Below, in pieces: positions 43,729-52,559 of a stretch of 64,000 bases of DNA. The translations under genes were made by a program, and so were the position numbers. Source of the DNA: Ktedonospora formicarum (GTDB taxonomy: Bacteria > Chloroflexota > Ktedonobacteria > Ktedonobacterales > Ktedonobacteraceae). Positions within the stretch are counted from its first letter, which is position 1. The number at the start of each line of letters is the position of its first letter. The notes beneath the pieces were generated by a model. It was not told the origin of the DNA. It ran no database searches and worked only from the letters and a program-made list of their open reading frames with translations. The DNA lies in contig NZ_BNJF01000001.1 of the NCBI RefSeq assembly GCF_016587355.1, positions 868,001-932,000 of the forward strand, written 5' to 3'.

Positions 43729-44733
43729 TCAGGCACGCGCCAGGTCACGTAATCCTTCATATCGCTCTGGATAGCGCAACTTGCGTAGCGCTTTCACCTC
43801 AATCTGACGAATGCGCTCGCGCGTTAAGTGGAACAGGACACTTACCTCATCCAATGAGAGCGAATGCCCATCTTTCAGGCCATAGCGCATCTCAATAATC
43901 GTACGCTCGCGAGGATTAAGCACCATCATCGCCTGCTCGATATGCTCACGCTGCAACTGCTGTGAAACAACATCAATCGTCGGGGCCATACTCGTATCTT
44001 CAAGCATATCTGACAGATGATACTCTTCATCATCAGCCATTGGTGCGTCTAATGATATTGGCTGTTCAGAGACATTGAGCAACTCAACCACGCGCTCACG
44101 TGGCAAAGAGAGTTCAGCCGCCACTTGCTCTGGCAACGGCTCGACACCTTGCTCTTGATAAAGCCGTCGTGTGACCCGCTTTATCTTATAAATAAGTTCC
44201 ACAACGTGAACGGGAATATGAATGCTGCGAGAGTGTTCTGCGATAGCACGGCTAATCGCCTGACGAATCCACCACGTCGCATAGGTGCTAAAACGGAAAC
44301 CACGTTTATAATCGAACTTCTGCGTCGCACGCATCAAGCCGATATTGCCTTCCTGTATCAGATCAAGCAAGGGCAAGCCTTGATTGGAATAGCGCTTCGC
44401 AATACTTACAACAAGGCGTAAGTTAGCCTCAATCAACCTCTGACGTGCGCTCGAATCACCGCGTGCCACACGTTCAGCCAGTTGCAGTTCCTGCTCTGCC
44501 GTAAGCAAAGGATACATGCCAATCTCCTTGAGGTACTGCTTTACAGAGTCATCAACAGCCCCGCGCTGATCCTCCGCATCATCAACCTCCTCCTCATAGG
44601 AGTAAATGAAGTCCTTTTCCCCTTCAACCTCCACGCTCTCATCCATCAGGTCTTTAGTGTGTTTTCTCTTGCCCAACGTCACTGTCACTTCGGTATCCAC
44701 GCTCTGAGATGTCCTTTTGCCTCTTGCTCCCAC
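43729..44733 (-). CDS. sigA: RNA polymerase primary-type sigma factor (SigA/RpoD family)
   Basis: A 334-residue sigma-70 factor. Region 1.2 ([18 protein letters not shown]), region 2 ([51 protein letters not shown]), region 3 and region 4 ([31 protein letters not shown]) are all complete. Region 1.1 is replaced by a 60-residue acidic tail. The perfect region 2.4 agrees with the TTGACA/TATAAT-like promoters seen throughout this window. It may be the main housekeeping factor or one of several close paralogues, which Ktedonobacteria often carry. GTG 44733 has AAGGAG upstream. Confidence 0.93.
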   Translation of the reverse strand: MGARGKRTSQSVDTEVTVTLGKRKHTKDLMDESVEVEGEKDFIYSYEEEVDDAEDQRGAVDDSVKQYLKEIGMYPLLTAEQELQLAERVARGDSSARQRLIEANLRLVVSIAKRYSNQGLPLLDLIQEGNIGLMRATQKFDYKRGFRFSTYATWWIRQAISRAIAEHSRSIHIPVHVVELIYKIKRVTRRLYQEQGVEPLPEQVAAELSLPRERVVELLNVSEQPISLDAPMADDEEYHLSDMLEDTSMAPTIDVVSQQLQREHIEQAMMVLNPRERTIIEMRYGLKDGHSLSLDEVSVLFHLTRERIRQIEVKALRKLRYPERYEGLRDLARA

Positions 44734-45516
44734 GACGGCTACTCCTTTTCCATACTACCTTCACACAGACGTATACGAGAAACGCAGAACGGACCTCTAC
44801 AAACGTAATGCGGCGCAGTCGGGTATATGATAGGCGTGTTGACCCATGCCAACGAGCTACCTGGGGGATGTACCCATCCCGGCTGTGTTTTTTCCAACGG
44901 ATTGTCCGCGATATGCTCTCCTACTTTTCTATTAGAGCAAGAAGCGTGCCAAAACCTTGTTTTTTCAGCCATATGTAGTCCTTTCGCTCGTAATTGGCAA
45001 GCGTAACATTGTAACAGTACTACTATCGGCACACAAATGAAATTCAATAGAGGGGAACCCAAAAGAAATCTTCCAAACCTGACATTTACATATCGCACCA
45101 GTTGCCGTTAAGAAGAGATAACATGCTTTTTTAGAGCCAGAAAGGCCAGAATTTCCAGTGTGGACATTATCGCCAGCCAGAGATACACAAATTTTTCCAC
45201 GCAGGCTAGAAGCGACGCGAACCTGAATGATACTATATATTCACTGTAGACAACAGCCGTTCTATGAAGAGTTTTCCATGATTGGGGATTTTTGCCCACC
45301 ACATTATGAAAATATATCAATGCTTGACTAGAGTTGTTCCGCCTGTTATTCTGGAAGTAAGAAGGCAAAGAACACAGTTATGTCGAATATTGCCTTCATG
45401 GTTTAGCACTCAGGCGTGTCTGACTTGCACAGAAAACCCTTATTCATTATCATCCTCCACATTTTCCAGTGCCCAGGTAGGCGGAGCATTTTTGTGAATA
45501 TTTCTTCACATACCTG
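44734..45516. other. Long intergenic region upstream of the sigma factor gene
   Basis: Nearly 800 bases without a convincing gene. The part nearest the sigma gene would be its leader and contains a small GGGATG/CATCCC hairpin near 44870. The part from 45100 to 45480 is AT-rich. A minus-strand frame at 45108-45368 has a hydrophobic second half but no ribosome site, and I cannot identify it. Confidence 0.45.
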
Positions 45517-45545
45517 CTGACATTGAAAGGGAGTTGTGGTATGAT
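45517..45545 (+). promoter_or_regulatory. Promoter of the small zinc-ribbon protein gene
   Basis: CTGACA at 45517-45522 and TATGAT at 45540-45545 are 17 bases apart. The roughly 140-base leader contains hairpins, among them CGCTTG/CAAGCG near 45632-45655. Confidence 0.55.
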
Positions 45546-45689
45546 AGGGGAGGCATGGATTAGACCTGCTGTGGGGATGCGGATGCAGCGGCGGAGGCTC
45601 CCCCCTCGGCTTACTTTCTTGTTAAGCCTCGCTTGAACCTATTTAGGCAAGCGGTTATACCCTCCAGAGAGAAGGAAGGAGGCGATTTC

Positions 45690-45905
45690 GTGGAAAACGC
45701 ATTTCCTCGGTGTCGCAAATGTAGTGAAGGTGATCTGGTTCCGCTTTCGGATTTCGGTAGCCAGGGAGCTTCCATCGAGTACAAAGCCTGGGTTTGCACC
45801 AACCCCTCCTGCTTGTACAACATCAAAATCCGTAATGGCGACATCATCATTAACGAACCTATCAGTGACGGCTCACTCCATTCATATCGTAGCGGTCGCC
45901 AATAA
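45690..45905 (+). CDS. Small zinc-ribbon protein
   Basis: A 71-residue hypothetical protein with two cysteine pairs, CRKC near the start and CTNPSC near residue 38, which could bind one zinc. Between them is SDFGSQGASIEYKAWV, giving a compact beta-ribbon. GTG 45690 is chosen because GGAAGGAGG lies six bases upstream; the longer frame from 45633 has nothing similar. It has its own promoter, a structured leader and a terminator, so it is a real gene. Similar zinc ribbons bind nucleic acid or protein, but no role can be assigned. Confidence 0.75.
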   Translation: MENAFPRCRKCSEGDLVPLSDFGSQGASIEYKAWVCTNPSCLYNIKIRNGDIIINEPISDGSLHSYRSGRQ

Positions 45906-45928
45906 AAGTGGGCATCGCCCCACTCCAC

Positions 45929-45973
45929 ACGCCATTGGGTGGCTCACCCCACTCAATGACGTGTCTTGTTTTT
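45929..45973 (+). terminator. Terminator of the small zinc-ribbon gene
   Basis: Arms at 45929-45942 and 45947-45962 pair with few mismatches around a CTCA loop and are followed by CTTGTTTTT. Confidence 0.7.
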
Positions 45974-46158
45974 GGCAAAAGACAGAGTTACTTTTCTCCC
46001 CCTCTTTTGCCTTTTACACGCAGAGGGTCGACCACGTCATTGTCTATCCGTAGTATAATGAAGTGGTTACGCACCCTCTTCTTCGTGTTTGGAGGGATAC
46101 CATTTCTTAAACTCACAAGCTTTTCAAACCATGTTAACTATAAGGAGTCAATAGAAAC

Positions 46159-47163
46159 GTGCTCAATCGCTTCTTTGGGCAAAAACCAGAAGAAGATTCA
46201 AAAAAAGATCAACGTGTGACACGGGATCAAGCGGAACAAGCACCATCCCAGCCAGAGCCACCACAACGTTTTGGCTTCTTAAATCGCACACGCCAGCTCT
46301 TCAGCCGTATGAGTACAACCGTTGAAGAGACAGATCTTATTACTGATACATTATGGGACGATCTGGAAGAGTCACTTCTGGCTGCTGACGTTGGTCCCCG
46401 CACCGTCATCTGGCTTATAGAACGCCTACGTGAGCGTGCCGACGCCGAACAAATGCGCACTGGTGCTCAGGTACAGCGCGCGTTACGTGAAGAACTGGTT
46501 GACCTTCTAGGCGATTCCTCCCCTCTCCATCTCTCTCAACGCTCTCCATTGACAGTTATGCTCGTTATCGGGGTCAACGGCTCTGGTAAAACCACCTCCA
46601 TCGCGAAAATGGCCGCGCGCCTTTCGCATGAAGGGCATAAGGTCATGCTTGCTGCGGCTGATACCTTCCGTGCAGCCGCTATTGACCAACTGAAAGTATG
46701 GGGTGAGCGTATCTCGGTACCCGTGATTAGCCAACAGCCAAATGCCGATCCTGGCGCGGTCGTCTATGACGCCATTCAAGCTGCCCAGGCACGTGGGAGC
46801 GACGTCCTTATAGTCGACACGGCGGGGCGCTTGCAAACCAAGTATAATCTTATGGAGGAGCTTAAAAAGATCAACAAGATCATCCAGCGCTTTGTTCCCG
46901 ATGGTCCTCATGAGCTCCTCATTGTCATCGATGCCCCAACCGGACAGAATGCACTCTTACAGGCGCGTAAGTTCGCCGAAGATATAGGTCTCACTGGCGT
47001 TATTATTACCAAGATGGATAGTACAGCCAAGGGTGGATTTGCATTCGCCGTCACAGATGACCTTGGCGTGCCAATCAAATTTATTGGCACTGGCGAAAAG
47101 GTTGAAGACCTGATACCTTTTGATCCGCAGAGCTTTGTTGCAGCTCTCTTTGCACAAGAATAA
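46159..47163 (+). CDS. ftsY: Signal recognition particle receptor FtsY
   Basis: Docks SRP-bound ribosomes at the membrane. The 334-residue product has a short charged N-terminal region, the NG domain helix bundle ([27 protein letters not shown]), the P-loop [43 protein letters not shown] and the guanine-specificity motif [10 protein letters not shown]. The usual DATTGQNA reads [11 protein letters not shown] 46159 has AAGGAG eleven bases upstream. It is followed 15 bases later by accD, so protein targeting and fatty-acid synthesis genes share a transcript. Confidence 0.96.
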   Translation: MLNRFFGQKPEEDSKKDQRVTRDQAEQAPSQPEPPQRFGFLNRTRQLFSRMSTTVEETDLITDTLWDDLEESLLAADVGPRTVIWLIERLRERADAEQMRTGAQVQRALREELVDLLGDSSPLHLSQRSPLTVMLVIGVNGSGKTTSIAKMAARLSHEGHKVMLAAADTFRAAAIDQLKVWGERISVPVISQQPNADPGAVVYDAIQAAQARGSDVLIVDTAGRLQTKYNLMEELKKINKIIQRFVPDGPHELLIVIDAPTGQNALLQARKFAEDIGLTGVIITKMDSTAKGGFAFAVTDDLGVPIKFIGTGEKVEDLIPFDPQSFVAALFAQE

Positions 47164-47178
47164 CCAGGAGGTTTTACA

Positions 47179-48069
47179 ATGGTGAAAGAAGCGGCTGCTC
47201 CCTCAAACAGCTCAATCTTCTCAGCAGCACGCGCGCAGTCTTCGCTCTCTTCAATGGGAAATATTGTCGTCAAGTGTCCCAAATGTAAAGAGATTCTGTA
47301 TGGGCGCGACTGGGAGAAAAACCAGAAAGTCTGCTCGCGCTGTAGCCATCATTTCCGCATTACCGCACGCGAACGCATACAACTTCTCGTCGACTCCAAT
47401 AGTTTCGAAGAGACCGAAGCCAGTATGATACCTGGCGATCCATTGCATTTCGTAGCGCGCCCAACGTCTATGGCTAATCAGCCAGATTATGTTAGCAAGC
47501 TTGTTGAGGAACGTCAGAAGACCGGTCAAAACGAGGCGGTTGTCAGCGGCCTGGCAACTATCGACGGACAGCCCCTGGCTCTAGCCGTTATGGATTTCCA
47601 TTTCATGGGTGGCAGCATGGGTTCAGTCGTTGGAGAAAAGATTACCCGTGCTATTGAATTAGCCATTGAACGACAGATACCAGTCCTTGTAGTCTCTACC
47701 TCGGGTGGAGCACGCATGCAAGAGGGTATTTTTTCATTGATGCAGATGGCAAAAACTTCGGCGGCTCTCGCGCGCTTAGGAGAGGCTGGACTGCCTTATT
47801 TTAGCCTGCTCACCGACCCGACAACTGGCGGTGTTTCCGCAAGCTTTGCATTCCTGGGCGATGTCATTCTGGCCGAGCCAGGAGCGCTCGTTTGCTTTAC
47901 TGGCCCACGTGTCATCGAAGGCTTCATGCACATCAAGTTGCCTGAAGGCACCATCAATTCAAATTTCGCCCTTGAGCATGGTATGATTGATGCAGTCATC
48001 CATCGCCATGAATTGCGCTCTACACTATCGCGCTTGTTGACGATGTATACGCCCAAGGTCAACAAATAA
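47179..48069 (+). CDS. accD: Acetyl-CoA carboxylase carboxyltransferase beta subunit
   Basis: One half of the carboxyltransferase that makes malonyl-CoA. The 296-residue protein opens with a 33-residue Ser/Ala tail, then the four-cysteine zinc ribbon (CPKCKEILYGRDWEK, CSRCSHH) typical of AccD, and the crotonase-fold core with MDFHFMGGSMGSVVGEKI, STSGGARMQEGI and LTDPTTGGVSASFA. AGGAGG lies seven bases before the ATG. It forms the unit ftsY-accD-accA. The biotin carboxylase and BCCP genes for this enzyme are not nearby. Confidence 0.96.
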   Translation: MVKEAAAPSNSSIFSAARAQSSLSSMGNIVVKCPKCKEILYGRDWEKNQKVCSRCSHHFRITARERIQLLVDSNSFEETEASMIPGDPLHFVARPTSMANQPDYVSKLVEERQKTGQNEAVVSGLATIDGQPLALAVMDFHFMGGSMGSVVGEKITRAIELAIERQIPVLVVSTSGGARMQEGIFSLMQMAKTSAALARLGEAGLPYFSLLTDPTTGGVSASFAFLGDVILAEPGALVCFTGPRVIEGFMHIKLPEGTINSNFALEHGMIDAVIHRHELRSTLSRLLTMYTPKVNK

Positions 48070-48157
48070 ACAGTCGGATAACTTATGTAAGCATAAGCTA
48101 CAACGTTTGCAATTCAAAGGATCCATAGGAATAGCCAAGTAGAGGAAGATACGCCCG

Positions 48158-49144
48158 ATGCCTTATGATCTAGATTTCGAAAAACCCTTGGCGGATTTGG
48201 AAAAGAAGATCAACGCACTTCAGCGCAAGGGAGATCGTCTCAAAGCAGACGAAATTAAGCAGTTACAAAATCTGGAAAGCGAGCTTCAGAGTCGGACAGA
48301 AGAGGTGTACAAAAACCTTACTGCCTGGCAGACTGTACAGGTTGCGCGCCACAAAAATCGTCCTTATACACTCGATTATATCAAGCATATCTGCGATGAC
48401 TTCTTCGAATTACATGGTGATCGCTCCTTTGCGGACGATCATGCCATCGTTGCTGGAACTGCGCGCCTGGAAGGTCAAACTGTGATGATTATCGGCCACC
48501 AGAAGGGCCGTGACATGAAGGAGCAGCAATACCGCAACCTTGGTATGCCACACCCCGAAGGATATCGCAAAGCCTACCGTATCATGCAGCAGGCTGAAAA
48601 GTTTGGTATTCCTGTTATCAATTTGATCGACACCTCTGGTGCATCTCCCGCGCTTGTCGATGAGGAGCGTGGACAATCCGAAGCCATCGCCTCATGCCTT
48701 TATCTCATGCCTCGCCTGCGAGTACCCATTATCGCTACCATCATTGGCGAAGGTAATAGTGGTGGTGCCCTGGCACTCGGCATCGCCGACCGTACCCTTA
48801 TCCTAGAGCATAGCTATTATACCGTCGCGGCCCCCGAAGCCGCCGCCAACATTATCTGGCGCGACGCAGGTCAGGCATCGCTCGCTGCAGAGGGTCAGCG
48901 GATTCGTTCAAAAGATCTGCTCTCTTTCAAAATTGTCGACGAGATCATTCCCGAACCAGTGGGTGGCGCACATCGTAATCATCACCTGACAGCGGAAGCG
49001 CTCAAAGAATCACTCCTCCGCAATCTCAAAGAGCTCAAACAAATTCCTATTGATGACCTGCTCACTCAACGATACGATAAATTCCGAACTATTGGCCAAT
49101 TCGACTACGAAACAGCCAACGAGAACTCGGAAATCGAGGTGTAG
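48158..49144 (+). CDS. accA: Acetyl-CoA carboxylase carboxyltransferase alpha subunit
   Basis: Pairs with AccD to transfer CO2 from biotin to acetyl-CoA. The 328-residue protein has the family start DFEKPLADLEKKI, then ARHKNRPYTLDYI, FFELHGDRSFADDHAIV, GHQKGRDMKEQ, LIDTSGASPALVDEERGQ (family consensus has PGA, here SGA) and IGEGNSGGALALGIADR. It follows accD by 88 bases. Unlike the carboxylases at 8-14 kb, its frame is intact. Confidence 0.96.
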   Translation: MPYDLDFEKPLADLEKKINALQRKGDRLKADEIKQLQNLESELQSRTEEVYKNLTAWQTVQVARHKNRPYTLDYIKHICDDFFELHGDRSFADDHAIVAGTARLEGQTVMIIGHQKGRDMKEQQYRNLGMPHPEGYRKAYRIMQQAEKFGIPVINLIDTSGASPALVDEERGQSEAIASCLYLMPRLRVPIIATIIGEGNSGGALALGIADRTLILEHSYYTVAAPEAAANIIWRDAGQASLAAEGQRIRSKDLLSFKIVDEIIPEPVGGAHRNHHLTAEALKESLLRNLKELKQIPIDDLLTQRYDKFRTIGQFDYETANENSEIEV

Positions 49145-49148
49145 GCTC

Positions 49149-49177
49149 TTGACTTCTGTTTGTGAATGCGTTATTAT
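49149..49177 (+). promoter_or_regulatory. Promoter of tRNA-Leu
   Basis: TTGACT at 49149-49154 and TATTAT at 49172-49177 are 17 bases apart, placing the start of transcription near 49184. Confidence 0.7.
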
Positions 49178-49219
49178 AGACATCGCAATTGATGTGTAGA
49201 TTACGCATCACAAACACCT

Positions 49220-49300
49220 GCCGGTGTGGCGGAACGGTATACGCGTCTGTCTCAAAAACAGATCCCGCAAGGGTTGAGGGTTCGAATCTCTCCACCGGCA
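49220..49300 (+). tRNA. tRNA-Leu (anticodon CAA)
   Basis: Acceptor arms GCCGGTG (49220-49226) and CACCGGC (49293-49299) with discriminator A. The anticodon stem TCTGT/ACAGA encloses CTCAAAA, giving anticodon CAA. The long variable arm (TCCCGCAAGGGTTGAGG region) is a class II feature of leucine tRNAs. The CCA end is not encoded. Confidence 0.95.
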
Positions 49301-49318
49301 CCTCCCTCTTGTAGGACG

Positions 49319-49364
49319 ACGCCCTCAGGACCATTCTAGACGTTCCTGAGGGCGTTCTATTTTT
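49319..49364 (+). terminator. Terminator of tRNA-Leu
   Basis: Perfect 12-base arms at 49319-49330 and 49344-49355, followed by TCTATTTTT. Confidence 0.88.
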
Positions 49365-49456
49365 GGCTTACAGCAGAGCTTAGTACAACTTTAGCACAGC
49401 CTCTCGAAAAGAAGCGCTTTTTATTCCTCATAATGGCTAGCTAATAGCATTGCCAA

Positions 49457-49741
49457 TCAATGATCAGCTGTCACTGATACAAAGATTCCAAAGATAAAAC
49501 AGAGTATGACAATAATAAAAACAAGTATCAGATACCAAGGCGCAATCCCGCTAATAAGCAGGGAATAAAATGCATATAAAATAGTAATAAGAGCAAAAGA
49601 AAATCCAAACAATGCTACTTTCTTTTTTATTGCTAATGTTTTTCTTTTTCTCTGTTCTATTCTATCTAACACAAACTGTGCTTCACTCAACGCTCTCTGT
49701 AGTTCAGCACTCTGCTCGTCTAAAAACTTGTCGCTTTCCAT
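49457..49741 (-). CDS. Small hypothetical membrane protein
   Basis: A 94-residue protein I do not recognise. Residues 1-35 are charged and likely to form a coiled coil (DEQSAELQRALSEAQFVLDR). Two hydrophobic helices follow (about 43-64 and 68-90) with only a short turn between. Its DNA is richer in A and T than the flanking genes, which can indicate recent arrival. It lies 46 bases after the antiporter gene on the same strand, and AAGAGGG precedes the ATG. Confidence 0.6.
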   Translation of the reverse strand: MESDKFLDEQSAELQRALSEAQFVLDRIEQRKRKTLAIKKKVALFGFSFALITILYAFYSLLISGIAPWYLILVFIIVILCFIFGIFVSVTADH

Positions 49742-49786
49742 GCAACCCTCTTTAAGATGTGGATTTTTTCATACATCAGTAAATAT

Positions 49787-51049
49787 TCACGAAATCGGCT
49801 CTTGCTCGGTACCACTCTTCGGGATTGCGCTGTCTGTCCACTTTGATCGCTTTTGTTTATAATCTAAGAGCGATAACAAGGGAACGGCAATCATTGTCGT
49901 CACCAGGGCCATAATCACTAGCATTGCGAAGATGGTGGGGGAGAGCACTCCCAGTTCGAGTCCGACATTGAGAACAATTAATTCCACCAACCCGCGCGTG
50001 TTCATCAAGATACCCAGACTTAGAGCGTCATGCCACGATTCACCTATAAAGCGGGCGGCGAATGTACCACCAAATATTTTGCCAGCACAGGCTATTCCCA
50101 GTACAAGCAGACAGATAAGCCACAACCAGGGGGTACCAATCAAACCAATCTGGGTACGCAATCCGCTGGAGACAAAGTAGAGTGGAAGGAAGACTACCAC
50201 ATTTACCTGATCAATCTTGTCTGCGAGTTCAACAAATAAGGCGTTACGCGGTAGGATGAGGCCCATCAAAAAAGCTCCAAAGACAGGGTGAATACCAATC
50301 GCATTGGTGCAGTAGGCCGAGAGCAGCAACAGGACAATGCTGAAGGCCGTCAGTATCTGTTTTGAGGTAATATATCGCGATGCCAGGGCCAGCAAGGGTC
50401 GCACAACTATCAACAGACACATACAAAAGAGTAAGGTGAGACCAACCGTGAGCACAACGGATGGAAGAGCTTGAGCATGAGCAATTGCAATCACTAACGC
50501 AAGCAAGCACCAGGCAATGACATCATCAACAGCGGCGCAGGTCAACGCGAGTATCCCAATCTGCGTCCCCAACATCTTTCGTTCCGCGAGAAGCCGAGCA
50601 AGCACAGGAAAGGCCGTGATGGACATTGCGGTTCCTACCATGAGCATGAAGGAGACAGGGGTCGCTTCCGGCCCACCAAGGCTGGAGAAGAGAAAAAATG
50701 CCAGCGTTGCACCCAGGATCAATGGGAGAAAAATGCCACTAAGTGAGGTCGCGATTGCCGTTCGGCTCTGGCGAAGCATCAAATGGGTATCCAGGCGAAC
50801 TCCTAGCGAGAACATATAAAGGATCACACCAATATCGCCCAATGTTTGCAGAGTAGGCAGAGTCGAGGCTGGAAAGAGGAAGCCTTTCACACCAGGCAAG
50901 AGAGCTCCCAATAAGGATGGCCCCAAAGCCAATCCTGCTAAAATTTCACCAATCACCCATTGCTGGCCGATGCGCCTGCACAAAAAACCAAAAAGCTGGA
51001 CAACTATCAAGATAACAATAAGTTGAAGTAGGATTTGCCCGGTCAGCAT
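49787..51049 (-). CDS. Kef-type cation/proton antiporter (CPA2 family)
   Basis: A 420-residue membrane protein with about twelve helices that exchanges Na+ or K+ for protons. Family features are QWVIGEILAGLALGPSLLG in the first helices, the TM4-like VGTAMSITAFPVLARLLAE, the key acidic pair in LTCAAVDDVIAWCLLA, and HPVFGAFLMGLILPR. There is no C-terminal RCK/TrkA domain, so it is not a glutathione-gated KefB/C. ATG 51049 has GAGGAGG upstream; a longer frame starts at 51070. The small membrane protein follows on the same strand. Confidence 0.9.
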   Translation of the reverse strand: MLTGQILLQLIVILIVVQLFGFLCRRIGQQWVIGEILAGLALGPSLLGALLPGVKGFLFPASTLPTLQTLGDIGVILYMFSLGVRLDTHLMLRQSRTAIATSLSGIFLPLILGATLAFFLFSSLGGPEATPVSFMLMVGTAMSITAFPVLARLLAERKMLGTQIGILALTCAAVDDVIAWCLLALVIAIAHAQALPSVVLTVGLTLLFCMCLLIVVRPLLALASRYITSKQILTAFSIVLLLLSAYCTNAIGIHPVFGAFLMGLILPRNALFVELADKIDQVNVVVFLPLYFVSSGLRTQIGLIGTPWLWLICLLVLGIACAGKIFGGTFAARFIGESWHDALSLGILMNTRGLVELIVLNVGLELGVLSPTIFAMLVIMALVTTMIAVPLLSLLDYKQKRSKWTDSAIPKSGTEQEPIS

Positions 51050-51437
51050 CTTGCCTCCTCGAGTCAACACAAGATCAACATTTTTCGATAGTTTTTTTGT
51101 TCAAAAACTGTGATTCTTGGGATGGGTGAAGGTCACCTAGATAGGTTTAGGTTGTCACTGGTAATGCCTCTAATTCATAACAGGAAAATTTATTTCATCA
51201 CTTAAAAGATATACGCGTCTCCAGCTGAAAGTGGGGTATGCGCTTGAGAGGAGCACTAATAACGATCTGAGACACAAGGCAAACCAGAAACTCTGATCAG
51301 CTTTGTCATAATATGCCGAGGGGAAGGATAAAAGGGAAGATATTGCTTTGAAACTTTATAGAGGTGAACTGGATCTGCTATACTGCATGAATAGTACACA
51401 AGATTGAAAAATATATTACCAGCAAAGGAAGAGGGCC
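51050..51437. other. Intergenic region with a likely promoter for the N-demethylase-like gene
   Basis: Divergent region. An extended -10 element, TGCTATACT (51376-51384), would start transcription near 51391 toward the plus-strand gene; no clear -35 is seen. Nothing else recognisable. Confidence 0.4.
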
Positions 51438-52358
51438 TTGATTCCATATTTCCCTTTTACGACGGATGCATTTAGCATGACTATGGGAGTCCAGGCGCTG
51501 ACAAATAATCGCATCGTCGAGCTTGATCCCAAATGCTACCTTTCTGAGATGTATTTGAAACGATCCTTGCTGGAGACAAACTATACCGATTACGCTTCTA
51601 CACCGATAGAAACATTGGCTTCACAGTGGGAAGTCCTTCAACTGCTTCTGCATAATCTGACTCAGAATTTCCCCCACGCATTCACCTTGACCAAAACAGG
51701 AAATAGCTATAGATGGTACAATGCCTTGCTGCAAGAGACAACAACATTCGAAATAGGCAATGATAGCAGCCTCCCTTATGCGCCCCTGGATTGGGTGGGA
51801 AGGCAGGTTCAGGAGGACCTACTGCTCCTACAAGCAGATGCGACCCGAGAGTTCCCCCTCATCGCAGGCCAGCTCTGCTTCCCTAACGCCTGGTGCCTGC
51901 AAGAAAAGCTGGGCAAGTCATTCTTAGCGATCCATCAGGAGGTGCCACTCTTCGCTGAGAAGATTGGGCGCTCATCTCAACTTCTCCTGGAGCGCTTAAA
52001 GGTGGGAAGAGCCGTCTGGCGAGCTAACTGGGGTATTAAGAACGTATCAAGATTGAATCTTATCCCCCAGTATTACGATGAAGTTGCAAAAGCCCAACAA
52101 GAACTTACGCCAGATGCTATCGGAACGCGCTGCTTCTTTCGCATAGAACGCCAGGTCCTGCTTCGTCTTCCTCAAACAGGAGACATTCTCTTCACCATTC
52201 ACACCTATCAGTTCCCACTTGCAATCCTTACCAAAGATATTCAGTACACCAAAACACTTATTGGAGTGCTGCAAACAACACCGCCAGAGGTGCTACGCTA
52301 CAAGGGAATAGCCCCCTTTGCTGAGATGCTTCTGGCTTACCTCTACACCTGCCAATAG
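51438..52358 (+). CDS. Heme-dependent oxidative N-demethylase-like protein (DUF3445)
   Basis: A 306-residue protein of the DUF3445/HODM family. Characteristic segments are FTTDAFSMTMGVQALTNNRI, FPLIAGQLCFPNAWCLQEKL, AIHQEVPLFAEKI, WRANWGI and FFRIERQVLLRLPQTGDILF, which match the conserved heme-protein core. Founding members oxidise dimethylamine or related amines with a heme; most members have no known substrate. TTG 51438 with GGAAGAGGG upstream is the likely start. It is not next to the reductase genes known to serve HODM, so its role here is open. Confidence 0.82.
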   Translation: MIPYFPFTTDAFSMTMGVQALTNNRIVELDPKCYLSEMYLKRSLLETNYTDYASTPIETLASQWEVLQLLLHNLTQNFPHAFTLTKTGNSYRWYNALLQETTTFEIGNDSSLPYAPLDWVGRQVQEDLLLLQADATREFPLIAGQLCFPNAWCLQEKLGKSFLAIHQEVPLFAEKIGRSSQLLLERLKVGRAVWRANWGIKNVSRLNLIPQYYDEVAKAQQELTPDAIGTRCFFRIERQVLLRLPQTGDILFTIHTYQFPLAILTKDIQYTKTLIGVLQTTPPEVLRYKGIAPFAEMLLAYLYTCQ

Positions 52359-52516
52359 GGCTGACATCGCTACTCTCGCCCTGCAACAATTTCACAGGCC
52401 TTTTCCGTACAGAATGATCCCAACTACTGAACCCCCTATAGTTCACAATAATTTTGTTGTCACACATTACTATTTATACGGTCTTCTTATATAGTCTTCG
52501 AATATCCGTTATGTTT

Positions 52517-52538
52517 TGCGTCTATTTAAATAGACGCA
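52517..52538. promoter_or_regulatory. Perfect 22-bp palindrome before the KAP NTPase gene
   Basis: The 22 bases (half site TGCGTCTATTT and its complement) lie 22 bases upstream of the ATG, just before AGGAGG. The AT-rich region 52450-52510 upstream looks like a promoter zone. Its position fits an operator that blocks transcription, or a stem in the mRNA leader. Confidence 0.6.
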
Positions 52539-52559
52539 TCAAATACTCGGAGGATTGCT

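Noticed and set aside
45108..45368. 86-codon minus-strand frame with a hydrophobic second half
   Set aside because: No ribosome site and no family resemblance; a chance frame or an old remnant cannot be told apart.
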